Source: Bifidobacterium sp. ESL0690
Lineage (GTDB): Bacteria > Actinomycetota > Actinomycetes > Actinomycetales > Bifidobacteriaceae
Assembly: GCF_029392315.1 (NCBI RefSeq)
Contig: NZ_CP113939.1
Span: 1,488,001 to 1,552,000, forward strand
Reading direction: 5' to 3'
Length of the DNA stretch: 64,000 bases
Shown: positions 1 to 8,197 of the stretch, in pieces
How positions within the stretch are numbered: the first letter of the stretch is position 1
How the letters are laid out: each line of letters begins with the position of its first letter
Notes under the pieces: model-generated
What the model was told of the DNA's origin: nothing
The model's input: the letters and a program-made list of their open reading frames with translations, nothing else
Database searches by the model: none
Made by a program: the position numbers and the translations under genes

Positions 1-429
1 GCGGCGATGCTCCCCGGTTTCACTTACGGCAAGACGGGTCGAACCCAAGACGAGTCCGACAAAGCCTCGATCGTGCTGGCGACCGATAACTTCTCCGGGA
101 AATCGACCTATACGCTGGGGTCGGCCCTGGACCTGACACACAAGGCAGGCATCGTGGTGGACGGTTTGTACGCCGGCCCGGCCAGCAGCGAGAACGACGA
201 TACAACCATCGAAATGCAGCGTGACATTACCTCTCACGGAGGCTCGTATTTCTCCGTCCATTCCGGCAAACCGATAGAAAACCTCGTCCAAACGATCGAA
301 AAGCGGAAAAACCGGGACGAAGAGAAGGTCCGCAAGGCGGCTTTGGTGGATGCCCCCGGCTGGTGGACTTTGGCATTGGCGCTTTTGGTGGCACTTTGGA
401 TAGGCCTTGCTTGGAGACTCAAACGATGA
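1..429 (+). CDS. VWA-domain membrane protein, C-terminal part (cut by window edge)
   Basis: The reading frame is open from the first base, so only the last ~140 residues are visible. The piece resembles the second half of a von Willebrand factor A domain (alternating hydrophobic strands, a GGSYFSVHS segment) and ends with one transmembrane helix (GWWTLALALLVALWIGLAW) followed by a basic RLKR tail. The next gene is a complete VWA protein and overlaps this stop by 4 bp (ATGA), so they are one operon. Paired VWA genes of this kind usually lie downstream of a MoxR ATPase and a DUF58 gene; those would be outside the window. Function unknown; chaperone or metal-insertion roles are family guesses. 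Confidence 0.75.
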   Translation, partial: AAMLPGFTYGKTGRTQDESDKASIVLATDNFSGKSTYTLGSALDLTHKAGIVVDGLYAGPASSENDDTTIEMQRDITSHGGSYFSVHSGKPIENLVQTIEKRKNRDEEKVRKAALVDAPGWWTLALALLVALWIGLAWRLKR

Positions 430-1484
430 ACCTCGACAATCTTAAGACATTGCGTTTCAATCCCGCGCTCGGTTGGCCCGCCGGCATCGCCATCGCGATT
501 ATCATGCTTGGTTTCGCGTTCGCCGTGGTCGTGGTTCACCGCCGCAGGAAAGGCGAAAGCGACGAAACCGTGTGGGCATGCGTGCGCCGTTGTGCCATTT
601 GCGTCATCATCGCGCTTTTGGCACTGACCCCCTCAACCATCGCCAGCACCACAAGCCGCGCGGTGAACACCACCGATGTGGTCATCGCCACCGACGTGAC
701 CGGTTCCATGGCCGTTGACGACGCCCAATACGGAACAAGCAAGACAATGACGCGCCTGGATGCCGCCAAAAAAGCCATTAACGACCTCACGTCGATCTAT
801 GACAATTCCAGCTTCGCTGCGGTACATTTCGGAGCGAGCGCGACATTGGACGTGCCGTTGACCCCTGATGTCGGTGCCATCCGCAACTGGGCCACCGGGC
901 TCAACACGGAACCGACTTCGGTCTCCGCAGGTTCGAACCTTGACGCCCCGATTGACCCGCTGCTGGTGACGCTCAAGCAAATGCGCACTGCACATCCGCA
1001 GGATAAAATCGTACTGTACTACATATCGGATGGAGAACAGACTTCGACGAAACCACGACGTACCTTCTCCTCACTTCGCCAATACCTCGACGACGCCTTC
1101 ACCATCGGCGTCGGCAGCGAGAAAGGCGGCCAGATTCCTGAAGTCACGGCAGGCCCCAGCGACTCTGATGGCGACCAGCCGAGCACGAGCAGCCAAGGCT
1201 GGGTGAAGGACCCTGCCACCGGTCAGCCCGGAATCTCAAGGATGGATAAGAAGAACCTGATCGCAATCGCCGACGAGATGAGCGGGAAATGCATCCTGCT
1301 CGATGCCACGCACAAGCTCGACAAATCTTCCGTGGCCACGCTCTCCAAGCATTTCAGGACCGTGGAAACGCCGAAACGCCGTGAACGCGTGATGCCCGTG
1401 GTCTGGCCCCTTTACATAGCCCTGGCAGCACTGTTGACGATGGAGATAGGCAGCTGGCTGGCAAATTCAAGGAGACTGCTGTGA
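426..1484 (+). CDS. VWA-domain membrane protein (BatA/BatB-like)
   Basis: 352 residues from the ATG that overlaps the previous stop. An N-terminal helix (about residues 15-35) and a second hydrophobic stretch (about 50-65) precede a VWA domain. Its MIDAS metal site is recognisable: ATDVTGSMAVDD (DxTxS rather than the usual DxSxS), a downstream threonine region TEPTSVSAGSNLD, and ISDGEQTS with the distal aspartate. A last helix (PLYIALAALLTMEIGSWLA) lies at the C terminus, so the VWA domain faces outside between membrane anchors. It overlaps the following gene (GTG in GTGA). Operon context points to a MoxR-VWA type module. The earlier in-frame ATG at 363 is inside the upstream gene and unlikely. 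Confidence 0.8.
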   Translation: MNLDNLKTLRFNPALGWPAGIAIAIIMLGFAFAVVVVHRRRKGESDETVWACVRRCAICVIIALLALTPSTIASTTSRAVNTTDVVIATDVTGSMAVDDAQYGTSKTMTRLDAAKKAINDLTSIYDNSSFAAVHFGASATLDVPLTPDVGAIRNWATGLNTEPTSVSAGSNLDAPIDPLLVTLKQMRTAHPQDKIVLYYISDGEQTSTKPRRTFSSLRQYLDDAFTIGVGSEKGGQIPEVTAGPSDSDGDQPSTSSQGWVKDPATGQPGISRMDKKNLIAIADEMSGKCILLDATHKLDKSSVATLSKHFRTVETPKRRERVMPVVWPLYIALAALLTMEIGSWLANSRRLL

Positions 1485-2182
1485 AGAAGAACAAGAACGA
1501 AATCCATGCCGCCCCTTCGCCGCCGGCCGCACCGGCACCTCCAACCGCTTCGGCCAAATCGCCAAAAGCCGCTCGAAAAAGCAAAAAGCGGAGCGGAACG
1601 GGCACTGCCAGAAGCTCACGAACCAATAGCGGGAAGCGCCAGGCCAGAGTGTCTCTGCCTGTACGAATCATCATGGGAATCATCGCAGTCGTTTTTCTCA
1701 TCGTCGCCGGGGCGCTGCTGGCTAACATGACAGCCATCGATACTTATAACCAAGCCACGGCATCGCTCAACGCCAGCATCGAATACTCCAAGAAGCCCGA
1801 TGCCGACCCGCAACGGGTCAAGGCGCAGCTCGACCAGGCCAACACCCAGTTCGACCAGGCCCGACGCATGGGTGTGCTGCTTACGCCCAGCACGAAGAAA
1901 CTCATCAACGTTAACAGCGACATTTCCGGCAAACTCACCACTTCGACCGACCACAAGATAGCCGCGGCCAACGGCAATGGGAACGGGACAAGCGGCAAAG
2001 GAGCCAAAGGCAAGGGTTCGAAATCCTCGAATTCCGGCAACAGCGGCAACCAGGGGCTGACGGACGAGCAGCGCAAACAGGTCGAAGAAACCCTCAAGGC
2101 CAATCAGCCGAATGGCCCGGTCAACGGCGACAATAAAACCCCGACCAAAAGCGATGACAGTTCCAGCGTCAAGCCTTGGTGA
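1481..2182 (+). CDS. Membrane-anchored protein of unknown function, last gene of the VWA operon
   Basis: 233 residues with a GTG start overlapping the previous stop. The first ~55 residues are rich in Ala, Pro and Lys, followed by one transmembrane helix (about 62-84, VRIIMGIIAVVFLIVAGALL). A short extracytoplasmic helical region (about 85-150, Gln/Asp/Ala rich) follows, then a Gly/Asn/Ser/Lys-rich low-complexity tail. Tight overlap with the VWA gene suggests a partner of that module. No enzymatic motif is visible and I do not recognise the family. The gene ends 43 bp before purB. Confidence 0.65.
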   Translation: MKKNKNEIHAAPSPPAAPAPPTASAKSPKAARKSKKRSGTGTARSSRTNSGKRQARVSLPVRIIMGIIAVVFLIVAGALLANMTAIDTYNQATASLNASIEYSKKPDADPQRVKAQLDQANTQFDQARRMGVLLTPSTKKLINVNSDISGKLTTSTDHKIAAANGNGNGTSGKGAKGKGSKSSNSGNSGNQGLTDEQRKQVEETLKANQPNGPVNGDNKTPTKSDDSSSVKPW

Positions 2183-2225
2183 AAACGCGCCGGTCAGACA
2201 ACGGGTTGCGCTAAGGTAAAGGCTT

Positions 2226-3671
2226 ATGCAGCTGACCCAAATTTCACCGGCAATCGCGTTGACCTCTCTGGATGGACGCTACCACAAGCAGACCGCCCCG
2301 CTCGTCGAATATTTAAGCGAACCGGCACTGAACCGCGAACGCATCACCGTCGAAGTCGAATGGATGATCCTTCTGGCCAACGGTTACGATGGCAACGGCA
2401 ACAAGCCGGTGCTCGAGGGCGTCAAGCCGCTTACGGACGCTGAAATCAAATATCTGCGTGATATTCCCGAAGATTTCGGCGCCGAGGGAATCGCCCGCCA
2501 TGCCGCCTATGAAGCCAAGACCCATCACGACGTCAAGGCGGTCGAATACTACATCGACGACGAGCTTGATCGCTCGCCAAGCGTGCTCGGGGCCGATACA
2601 CAACTGCCCAATCTCAAGACCTTGGTGCATTTCGCCTGCACTTCCGAAGACATCAACAACCTTGCCAACGCCCGTTGCATCAAAAAGGCCGTCACGCGGG
2701 TCTGGCTTCCCAAAGCCCGGGAACTGACGGATTTCCTAGCCTCGAAGGCCGAGGAATTCAAGGACCTGCCGATGCTCGCGCTGACACACGGCCAGCCTGC
2801 CACGCCCACGACCTTGGGCAAGGAACTGGCGGTATTCGTCCATCGACTTCGCCGTCAACTGAAACATATCGACGAACAGGAATACCTCGGCAAGATCAAC
2901 GGTGCCACCGGCACGTTCGGCGCGCACACCGTCGCCTGCCCCGACGCGGACTGGCTTGCCATCTCGCGTGAATTCGTCACCAATCGCATGGGCCTGACTT
3001 GGAATCCCCTGACCACACAAATCGAAAGCCACGACTGGCAGGCCGAACTTTACGGCACCATCAGCCACACCAACCGTATCCTGCACAACCTAGCGGTGGA
3101 CATCTGGATGTACATCTCCCGGGGCGTCTTCGCCCAGGTGCCTGTGAAGGGCGCAACCGGATCGTCGACCATGCCACACAAGGTCAACCCGATCCGTTTC
3201 GAAAACGCGGAGGCGAACCTCGAGCTTTCCTGCTCGTTCCTCGATACGCTTTCCAATACGCTGGTCGAAAGCCGCTGGCAGCGCGATCTGACCGATTCCA
3301 CCACCCAACGCAATGTCGGCGCGGCGCTCGGCTATTCCCTGCTGGCACTGGACAACCTGCTTGGAGGGCTCAAGTCCATTCATCCGAACTTCGATGTCAT
3401 CGCCCGCGAACTCGACGAAAATTGGGAAGTGCTCGGCGAACCCATCCAGACGGCTATGCGTGCCCAGGAATTCGCCGGACGCGAAGGCATGGAACGGCCG
3501 TATGAAAAGGTGAAGGAGCTCATGCGCGGTAAGAGCATCTCCAAGGCCGATATTGAAACGTTCATCGATTCATTGGACTTCGACGAGAAGACCGCAGCCC
3601 GGCTGAAGTCGCTTACACCGCAGACCTATATCGGTCTGGCGGCACAACTGGTAGGCTTTGACGGGCAATGA
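2226..3671 (+). CDS. purB: Adenylosuccinate lyase
   Basis: 481 residues, normal length. PurB cleaves SAICAR to AICAR plus fumarate and adenylosuccinate to AMP plus fumarate in purine synthesis. The fumarase/aspartase superfamily signature SSTMPHKVNPIRFENAE is present (about residues 315-331), with its flexible catalytic-serine loop. The other conserved regions TSEDINN and LTHGQPATPTTLGKE carry the histidine-containing active-site elements. The first substrate-contact region SLDGRYHKQT lies near the N terminus. The stop overlaps the start of the next gene by 4 bp (ATGA), implying translational coupling to the flippase-like protein. Confidence 0.95.
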   Translation: MQLTQISPAIALTSLDGRYHKQTAPLVEYLSEPALNRERITVEVEWMILLANGYDGNGNKPVLEGVKPLTDAEIKYLRDIPEDFGAEGIARHAAYEAKTHHDVKAVEYYIDDELDRSPSVLGADTQLPNLKTLVHFACTSEDINNLANARCIKKAVTRVWLPKARELTDFLASKAEEFKDLPMLALTHGQPATPTTLGKELAVFVHRLRRQLKHIDEQEYLGKINGATGTFGAHTVACPDADWLAISREFVTNRMGLTWNPLTTQIESHDWQAELYGTISHTNRILHNLAVDIWMYISRGVFAQVPVKGATGSSTMPHKVNPIRFENAEANLELSCSFLDTLSNTLVESRWQRDLTDSTTQRNVGAALGYSLLALDNLLGGLKSIHPNFDVIARELDENWEVLGEPIQTAMRAQEFAGREGMERPYEKVKELMRGKSISKADIETFIDSLDFDEKTAARLKSLTPQTYIGLAAQLVGFDGQ

Positions 3672-6226
3672 GCAGCAAAACGCCCTCTTCGTCATTTTCA
3701 GAGGGACCTTCTTCGCAAGCTTCAGCTTCGGATTTGTCGCCGGAATCGTCAGACCTGATGCCTGATTTGACGCCGGATTCACTCAAGCCTGACGATCAGG
3801 CTACGTCAGAGGCACCAAAACAGCGTCCGGCGGTCGATATCGACGACGTCGCCCCCCAGCGCGCCCACAACGCCAACGATCTGCTCCATGCCGTAGGTGC
3901 CTTGATATTGGCGGTCGTCGTCATCGTCTTCGCCACCTATCTGCATGGCATCACCACCGGTGTCGAACATGACGCCAAAACCGCCGGCCAAGCCTTCACG
4001 TGGCTGATGGACCTGCCGGTTTCCATCCTTCAGCAGTTCCTGAGCTTCGCCATCATCATCAGCGTGCTGATCCACCTGCTCATCAACAGAGAATGGTTCC
4101 AATCCGCGGTTTCGGTGGTGGCGCTCTTCTGCGGATATGCCGTCATTCTGGTCCTCTCCTTCGTACTGGCCCATCTAGGAGTTCCCGCGCTGATGGACGC
4201 CCTGCAATCCAGCGAAGGCGCAGGGCCGGCGATGCTCCCCGACTTCTACGCGGGCATCGGGGCGTTCCTGACCGTAGCCGGGCCGAAACGTTCCCGTTCC
4301 TCAGTGAAATGGGGCTGGAACACGCTGTTCATCGCGGCTGCAGTGTTCGTCATCGTCTCGTGGCATTCGGTGGCCGGCACCATCGTCTCCTTTGCTGTGG
4401 GCCGGGTCATCGGGCTGACCTTGCGCTTTGCAATGGGAACCAGAACGCAGGGACTCTGGGGCTCGGGAGTGGTCCAGGCGGTGGGCAACATCGGGCTCAA
4501 ATTGACCGAACTGCATCGGCGCGACGATGCCGACGAAACCGGGGCACTCAAATCCAGACTTGATGACGACCTCATCGAAAACTCACGTATCTACGACGCC
4601 AAAGACGAACGAGGCAAACGCTATATCATCTCCGTGCTGGATTCCCTGCCTCATGCCGCCGGCTACTTGAACCAGCTATGGCAAGGTCTGCGGTTCACTG
4701 GCGTGGCCATCCGTCGCGACCGTTCGGCAAGCGATGCCATCCATCATCATTTCTCGATGCTATTGGGGCTCAAATCCTGCGGTCTGACGACACCAACTCC
4801 ATATGGGGTGATGGACAGCGAGGAATCCTCGCTGCTCGTGCTGGACGTCACCGACAACCCAAGCCCCATCGACCTCAGCAAGCTCACCGAAGACGAAATG
4901 GTCGATTATATGGACTATCTCGCCCGTGCAAACAGCCGAGGCTACACCCATAGGCGTATTACACCAGACACGCTGGCCCAAATCCACGGCGAACACGTCA
5001 TCGTCGGATGGCAGAACGGCGACTACGCCAGCGGCAGCACCAATATCGCCATGGACAAGGTGCAGCTTCTGGTTTTGCTTGCCACGCTGACCAACCCGCA
5101 GCTGGCCATTGAATCGGCACTCAAGGTATGGGACCGCCAGACGTTGATTTCCCTGGCGCCGTTCATCCAGAAAGTCGCCATCCCCTCGGCCACAAGGAAT
5201 CTTCCCGGCTGGACCAAGCAACTGCTCGGCGAAGTGCGCGACGGCCTCAACGCCTTAGACCCGCACGACGAGGTCGAAGCCTCGGAACCGGTGACGCTGG
5301 CCCGTTTCAACGTCAAATCGTTCCTCTCCATCACCCTGCTCATCATCGCCGTCGCCGTCATCTTCACACAGCTGAGGCCCAACGAGGTCATCGCCGCCGT
5401 GCGTCACGCCAATCTCGGCTGGGCGCTGGTCTGTCTGCTGCTTTCGATGCTCGCCTGGGTCGGCTCGTCCATCACCCTCGGCTCGTTCATGGACAGCGAC
5501 AGGCGTCACCCCTTCGACCTCTTCTGCTCCCAGGCCGCTTCCGGCTTCACCGCAGTTTCGATGCCGGCAGGTGTAGGACCGGCATTCGTCAACCTCCAAT
5601 ATCTGCGTAAAAGCGGCTATAAGAACACCGCGGCCACCGCCATCATGTCCGTGACCTGGGCGGTGCAAGGCCTGACGACCATCGTTCTGCTGCTGATCAT
5701 GGGCCTGTTCACCGGGCGCAACATGCTTTCCGGCATGGTGCCGACCAACACGTTGGTCGTGGTAATCGGCGCCATCGTGCTTGTGCTGTGCCTGTGCATG
5801 GCCATCACCCCGATCCGGCGCCTGATCGTCGACAAATATCTGCCGATGCTTCGCTCCTACGCCCATCAATTGGTCGAAGTCCTGGCCCAGCCGCAAAAAC
5901 TTGCCAGCGGCATTTTCGGGGCGTTGATTCTGAATATCGCCACCGGCCTCGGGTTCTGGGCGGCGTTGATGGCCTTCGGAACTTCCTCGAATCCGTTGGA
6001 GACCATCTTCGTCTTCCTTCTGGCCAATACCTTGGGCAGCGCAGCACCCACCCCGGGCGGCTTGGGTGCTGTCGAGGCCGCGCTTACCTTTGCTTTCACC
6101 TCCATCGGCGTGCCACCAGCGGTGGCATTGAGCGCCACGTTGCTGTATCGCGTCGGCTTCTACTGGTTGCGTATCCCCATCGGTTTCCTCGCAATGAAAC
6201 GGCTCGACCACCACAATCTGCTCTAG
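3668..6226 (+). CDS. Large membrane protein with C-terminal flippase-like (LPG synthase TM / UPF0104) domain
   Basis: 852 residues. A Ser/Pro/Asp-rich cytosolic N terminus (1-70) is followed by about five transmembrane helices (75-260). A ~270-residue soluble middle part (about 270-540) contains YTHRRITPDTLAQIHGEHVIVGWQ, which resembles the catalytic loop region of atypical kinases without an intact HxD pattern. The C-terminal ~300 residues form a second membrane domain with the flippase signature AAPTPGGLGAVEAALT near residue 800. Such proteins relate to lysylphosphatidylglycerol synthase membrane domains and AglD-type proteins. Lipid or glycolipid translocation is the family inference, and the substrate is unknown. 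The start overlaps the purB stop. Confidence 0.75.
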   Translation: MSSKTPSSSFSEGPSSQASASDLSPESSDLMPDLTPDSLKPDDQATSEAPKQRPAVDIDDVAPQRAHNANDLLHAVGALILAVVVIVFATYLHGITTGVEHDAKTAGQAFTWLMDLPVSILQQFLSFAIIISVLIHLLINREWFQSAVSVVALFCGYAVILVLSFVLAHLGVPALMDALQSSEGAGPAMLPDFYAGIGAFLTVAGPKRSRSSVKWGWNTLFIAAAVFVIVSWHSVAGTIVSFAVGRVIGLTLRFAMGTRTQGLWGSGVVQAVGNIGLKLTELHRRDDADETGALKSRLDDDLIENSRIYDAKDERGKRYIISVLDSLPHAAGYLNQLWQGLRFTGVAIRRDRSASDAIHHHFSMLLGLKSCGLTTPTPYGVMDSEESSLLVLDVTDNPSPIDLSKLTEDEMVDYMDYLARANSRGYTHRRITPDTLAQIHGEHVIVGWQNGDYASGSTNIAMDKVQLLVLLATLTNPQLAIESALKVWDRQTLISLAPFIQKVAIPSATRNLPGWTKQLLGEVRDGLNALDPHDEVEASEPVTLARFNVKSFLSITLLIIAVAVIFTQLRPNEVIAAVRHANLGWALVCLLLSMLAWVGSSITLGSFMDSDRRHPFDLFCSQAASGFTAVSMPAGVGPAFVNLQYLRKSGYKNTAATAIMSVTWAVQGLTTIVLLLIMGLFTGRNMLSGMVPTNTLVVVIGAIVLVLCLCMAITPIRRLIVDKYLPMLRSYAHQLVEVLAQPQKLASGIFGALILNIATGLGFWAALMAFGTSSNPLETIFVFLLANTLGSAAPTPGGLGAVEAALTFAFTSIGVPPAVALSATLLYRVGFYWLRIPIGFLAMKRLDHHNLL

Positions 6227-6508
6227 GGCCGCTTCGGCTCTACGCTGAGACCTGCGGGATAATTCCTCTTTATCATTTTGGAAATGAAAGCAGATACGCG
6301 CAATATCACTGGAAACCGGAGCCGCAGACGCGTCAAGAATGATTTTTTATCGAAATACACTGAAAAATACCCTTGTAAGACCTAAATCTTTACAAATCGG
6401 CGAAAAAAGTGCCTTAATCCGCAGTATTTGGCGAGACTTTGGGCTAGAATGAACTACTGAAACGTGGCTTTCATCAAACAGAAAGCCCCTAATCAAGAAG
6501 GATTCTTC

Positions 6509-6793
6509 ATGGCATACAACAAGTCTGATCTCGTTTCGAAGATTGCACAGAAGTCCAACCTGACCAAGGCCCAGGCCGAAGCGGCCGTCAACGCCTTCCA
6601 GGATGTGTTCGTCGAGGCAATGCAGTCCGGCGAAGGCCTGAAGCTCACCGGTCTCTTCTCCGCCGAGCGCGTTCGTCGCGCCGCCCGCACCGGCCGCAAC
6701 CCGCGCACCGGCGAAACGATCAAGATTCCGGCATCCTACGGTGTCCGCATCTCCGCTGGCAGCCTCCTCAAGAAGGCCGTTGCCTCCAAGTGA
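6509..6793 (+). CDS. hup: HU family DNA-binding protein
   Basis: 94 residues, MAYNKSDLVSKIAQKSNLTK to the C-terminal LLKKAVASK. HU is a dimeric nucleoid protein that bends DNA. The arm region shows the family pattern GRNPRTGETIKIPA, with the intercalating proline in NPRTG. The ATG at 6509 is preceded by AAGAAGGA at a good distance. An in-frame ATG at 6464 would add a non-homologous leader and is rejected. Monocistronic: a 282-nt gap lies upstream and a strong terminator directly downstream. Confidence 0.95.
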   Translation: MAYNKSDLVSKIAQKSNLTKAQAEAAVNAFQDVFVEAMQSGEGLKLTGLFSAERVRRAARTGRNPRTGETIKIPASYGVRISAGSLLKKAVASK

Positions 6794-6821
6794 GACAATC
6801 ATAGGATCATTTGATCTTCCA

Positions 6822-6854
6822 AACCTCCGATTGTTGTTTGACCGGAGGTTTTTT
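6822..6854 (+). terminator. Rho-independent terminator of hup
   Basis: A perfect 8-bp stem AACCTCCG / CGGAGGTT with a 13-nt loop is followed directly by TTTT, 29 bp after the hup stop. Confidence 0.85.
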
Positions 6855-6968
6855 CATGCGTTTTTCACAAGATTATGGCGCGTTTATTATGCAGCTTCGT
6901 GCGTGTTGAAGGTTATAAAGCCTACGGGATAGTATATAGACGGCAAAAAAGTAAACAGGCAGGTAGAT

Positions 6969-7826
6969 ATGACGACAAATCCAAGGGCATTGGCGCTCAA
7001 AGTGGCCCAGGTGACGCAGGACGCCGGCAAGCATGCACTTCAGGACCAGATCAATCCGCAGGATTTCGCCGAACTTGAAATCCCGTCGACCTCCACGCGC
7101 GTAGGAAGCGCCATCGACAAGAAACTCATCGCCTTCATCGAAAACCGTCTCAATTATCTCGAGCCATTCGATGGCATGTGGCGTGATAGGCCCGAAAACG
7201 CAAAGCCCGGCGACCGTTTCTGGTGCGTGGGACCGATTGACGGGGCCATCAATTTTCGACGCAACATGAGCGAGTGGACCATCACCGTCTCGTTGTTCGA
7301 ATTCAACGAAGAGAACTCCGCACAGCCGATCTTGGGCGTCGTCCACGCTCCTGCTCTTGGCCTTACCTATCTGGCCGCCACCGGGCAAGGCGCCATCCGC
7401 ATCCGCCGCACGCCAATCGGCGAGAAACGTGGGAAGGTACTTCCCTCCACCATCGGTTCGTTGACCGGCTCCGTGGTGAGCTTCGGCATGTCGCATGTGC
7501 CCGCGGAATCCGAACGAGCGTTTCACGTCTTGAGCGAGATCGCCGGCAAACCCGCCGACGTCAAGCGCGTCGGGCCTGTCTCGCTTGACCTTTGCAAAGT
7601 GGCCGATGGTACCTACGACGCCTATTTCGAGCCGCATCTGCACCGCTGGGATATCCCCGCGGTCTCGGCCGGCACCGTCGTGGTACGGCAGGCACAGGGC
7701 AAGGTGAGCCGTTGGAACGGCAATCCCATCCACTGGCGCAGCGAAAACGATATCGTCGCCACCAACGGGGTGATCACCGAAGAGCTCAAGCCTTATCTCG
7801 TCGACCTGGCCTATCCGTTCCAATAA
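6969..7826 (+). CDS. Inositol monophosphatase family protein with altered metal site
   Basis: 285 residues with the IMPase fold signatures. Motif A reads WCVGPIDGAINF where the family has W-x-x-D-P-x-D-G-T-x-N-F, so the first metal-binding Asp is Gly and the Thr is Ala. The upstream GEE-type glutamate motif is also not evident (LEPFDGMWRDRPEN). Motif B HRWDIPAVSAGTVVVRQAQG is kept, including its Asp. Family members dephosphorylate inositol phosphate, histidinol phosphate or FBP. With these changes, catalytic activity is uncertain. It lies 176 bp upstream of pup on the same strand. The start follows an AGGTAG-type RBS. Confidence 0.75.
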   Translation: MTTNPRALALKVAQVTQDAGKHALQDQINPQDFAELEIPSTSTRVGSAIDKKLIAFIENRLNYLEPFDGMWRDRPENAKPGDRFWCVGPIDGAINFRRNMSEWTITVSLFEFNEENSAQPILGVVHAPALGLTYLAATGQGAIRIRRTPIGEKRGKVLPSTIGSLTGSVVSFGMSHVPAESERAFHVLSEIAGKPADVKRVGPVSLDLCKVADGTYDAYFEPHLHRWDIPAVSAGTVVVRQAQGKVSRWNGNPIHWRSENDIVATNGVITEELKPYLVDLAYPFQ

Positions 7827-8002
7827 ACGAGTGAAATTCGAGTACCACAGTACCTCGATATCGAAAGGCGCAGACTGGATATCAATCAACGAACAGAGCG
7901 GAACGCTCTATGTCGCTTGCGCTACAGTGAAGAAAGAAAACGTGCATATTCATGGCAACGTTCAGCGAGTTTTCGCTTTTGTTGCCTGGCATAAGGAGTG
8001 AC

Positions 8003-8197
8003 ATGGTACAGCAGTTCGCGCAACAACAGCATGGAAGCGAAGGGCCTCAGGCACAGGATCAGGTCAAAAGCCGGAAAGCCGATCAATCGCAGGAGCAGGA
8101 AGACGCGCTCGACGCCGTGCTCGACGACATCTCCTCGACGCTGGAAACCGATGCGGAAACCTACGTTTCGAGCTTCGTGCAGAAAGGCGGCGAGTGA
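8003..8197 (+). CDS. pup: Prokaryotic ubiquitin-like protein Pup
   Basis: 64 residues, acidic and Gln/Glu/Asp rich as expected of the disordered Pup family. It ends in the diagnostic SSFVQKGGE. Pup is attached to lysines of target proteins by PafA through its C-terminal glutamate. Because the gene already encodes Glu rather than Gln, no deamidation by Dop is needed before ligation. The ATG at 8003 has TAAGGAG 4-5 nt upstream; the in-frame ATG at 7952 lacks support. The stop overlaps the pafA start, so ligase and modifier are coupled. prcB and prcA, which separate pup from pafA in mycobacteria, are absent. Confidence 0.92.
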   Translation: MVQQFAQQQHGSEGPQAQDQVKSRKADQSQEQEDALDAVLDDISSTLETDAETYVSSFVQKGGE

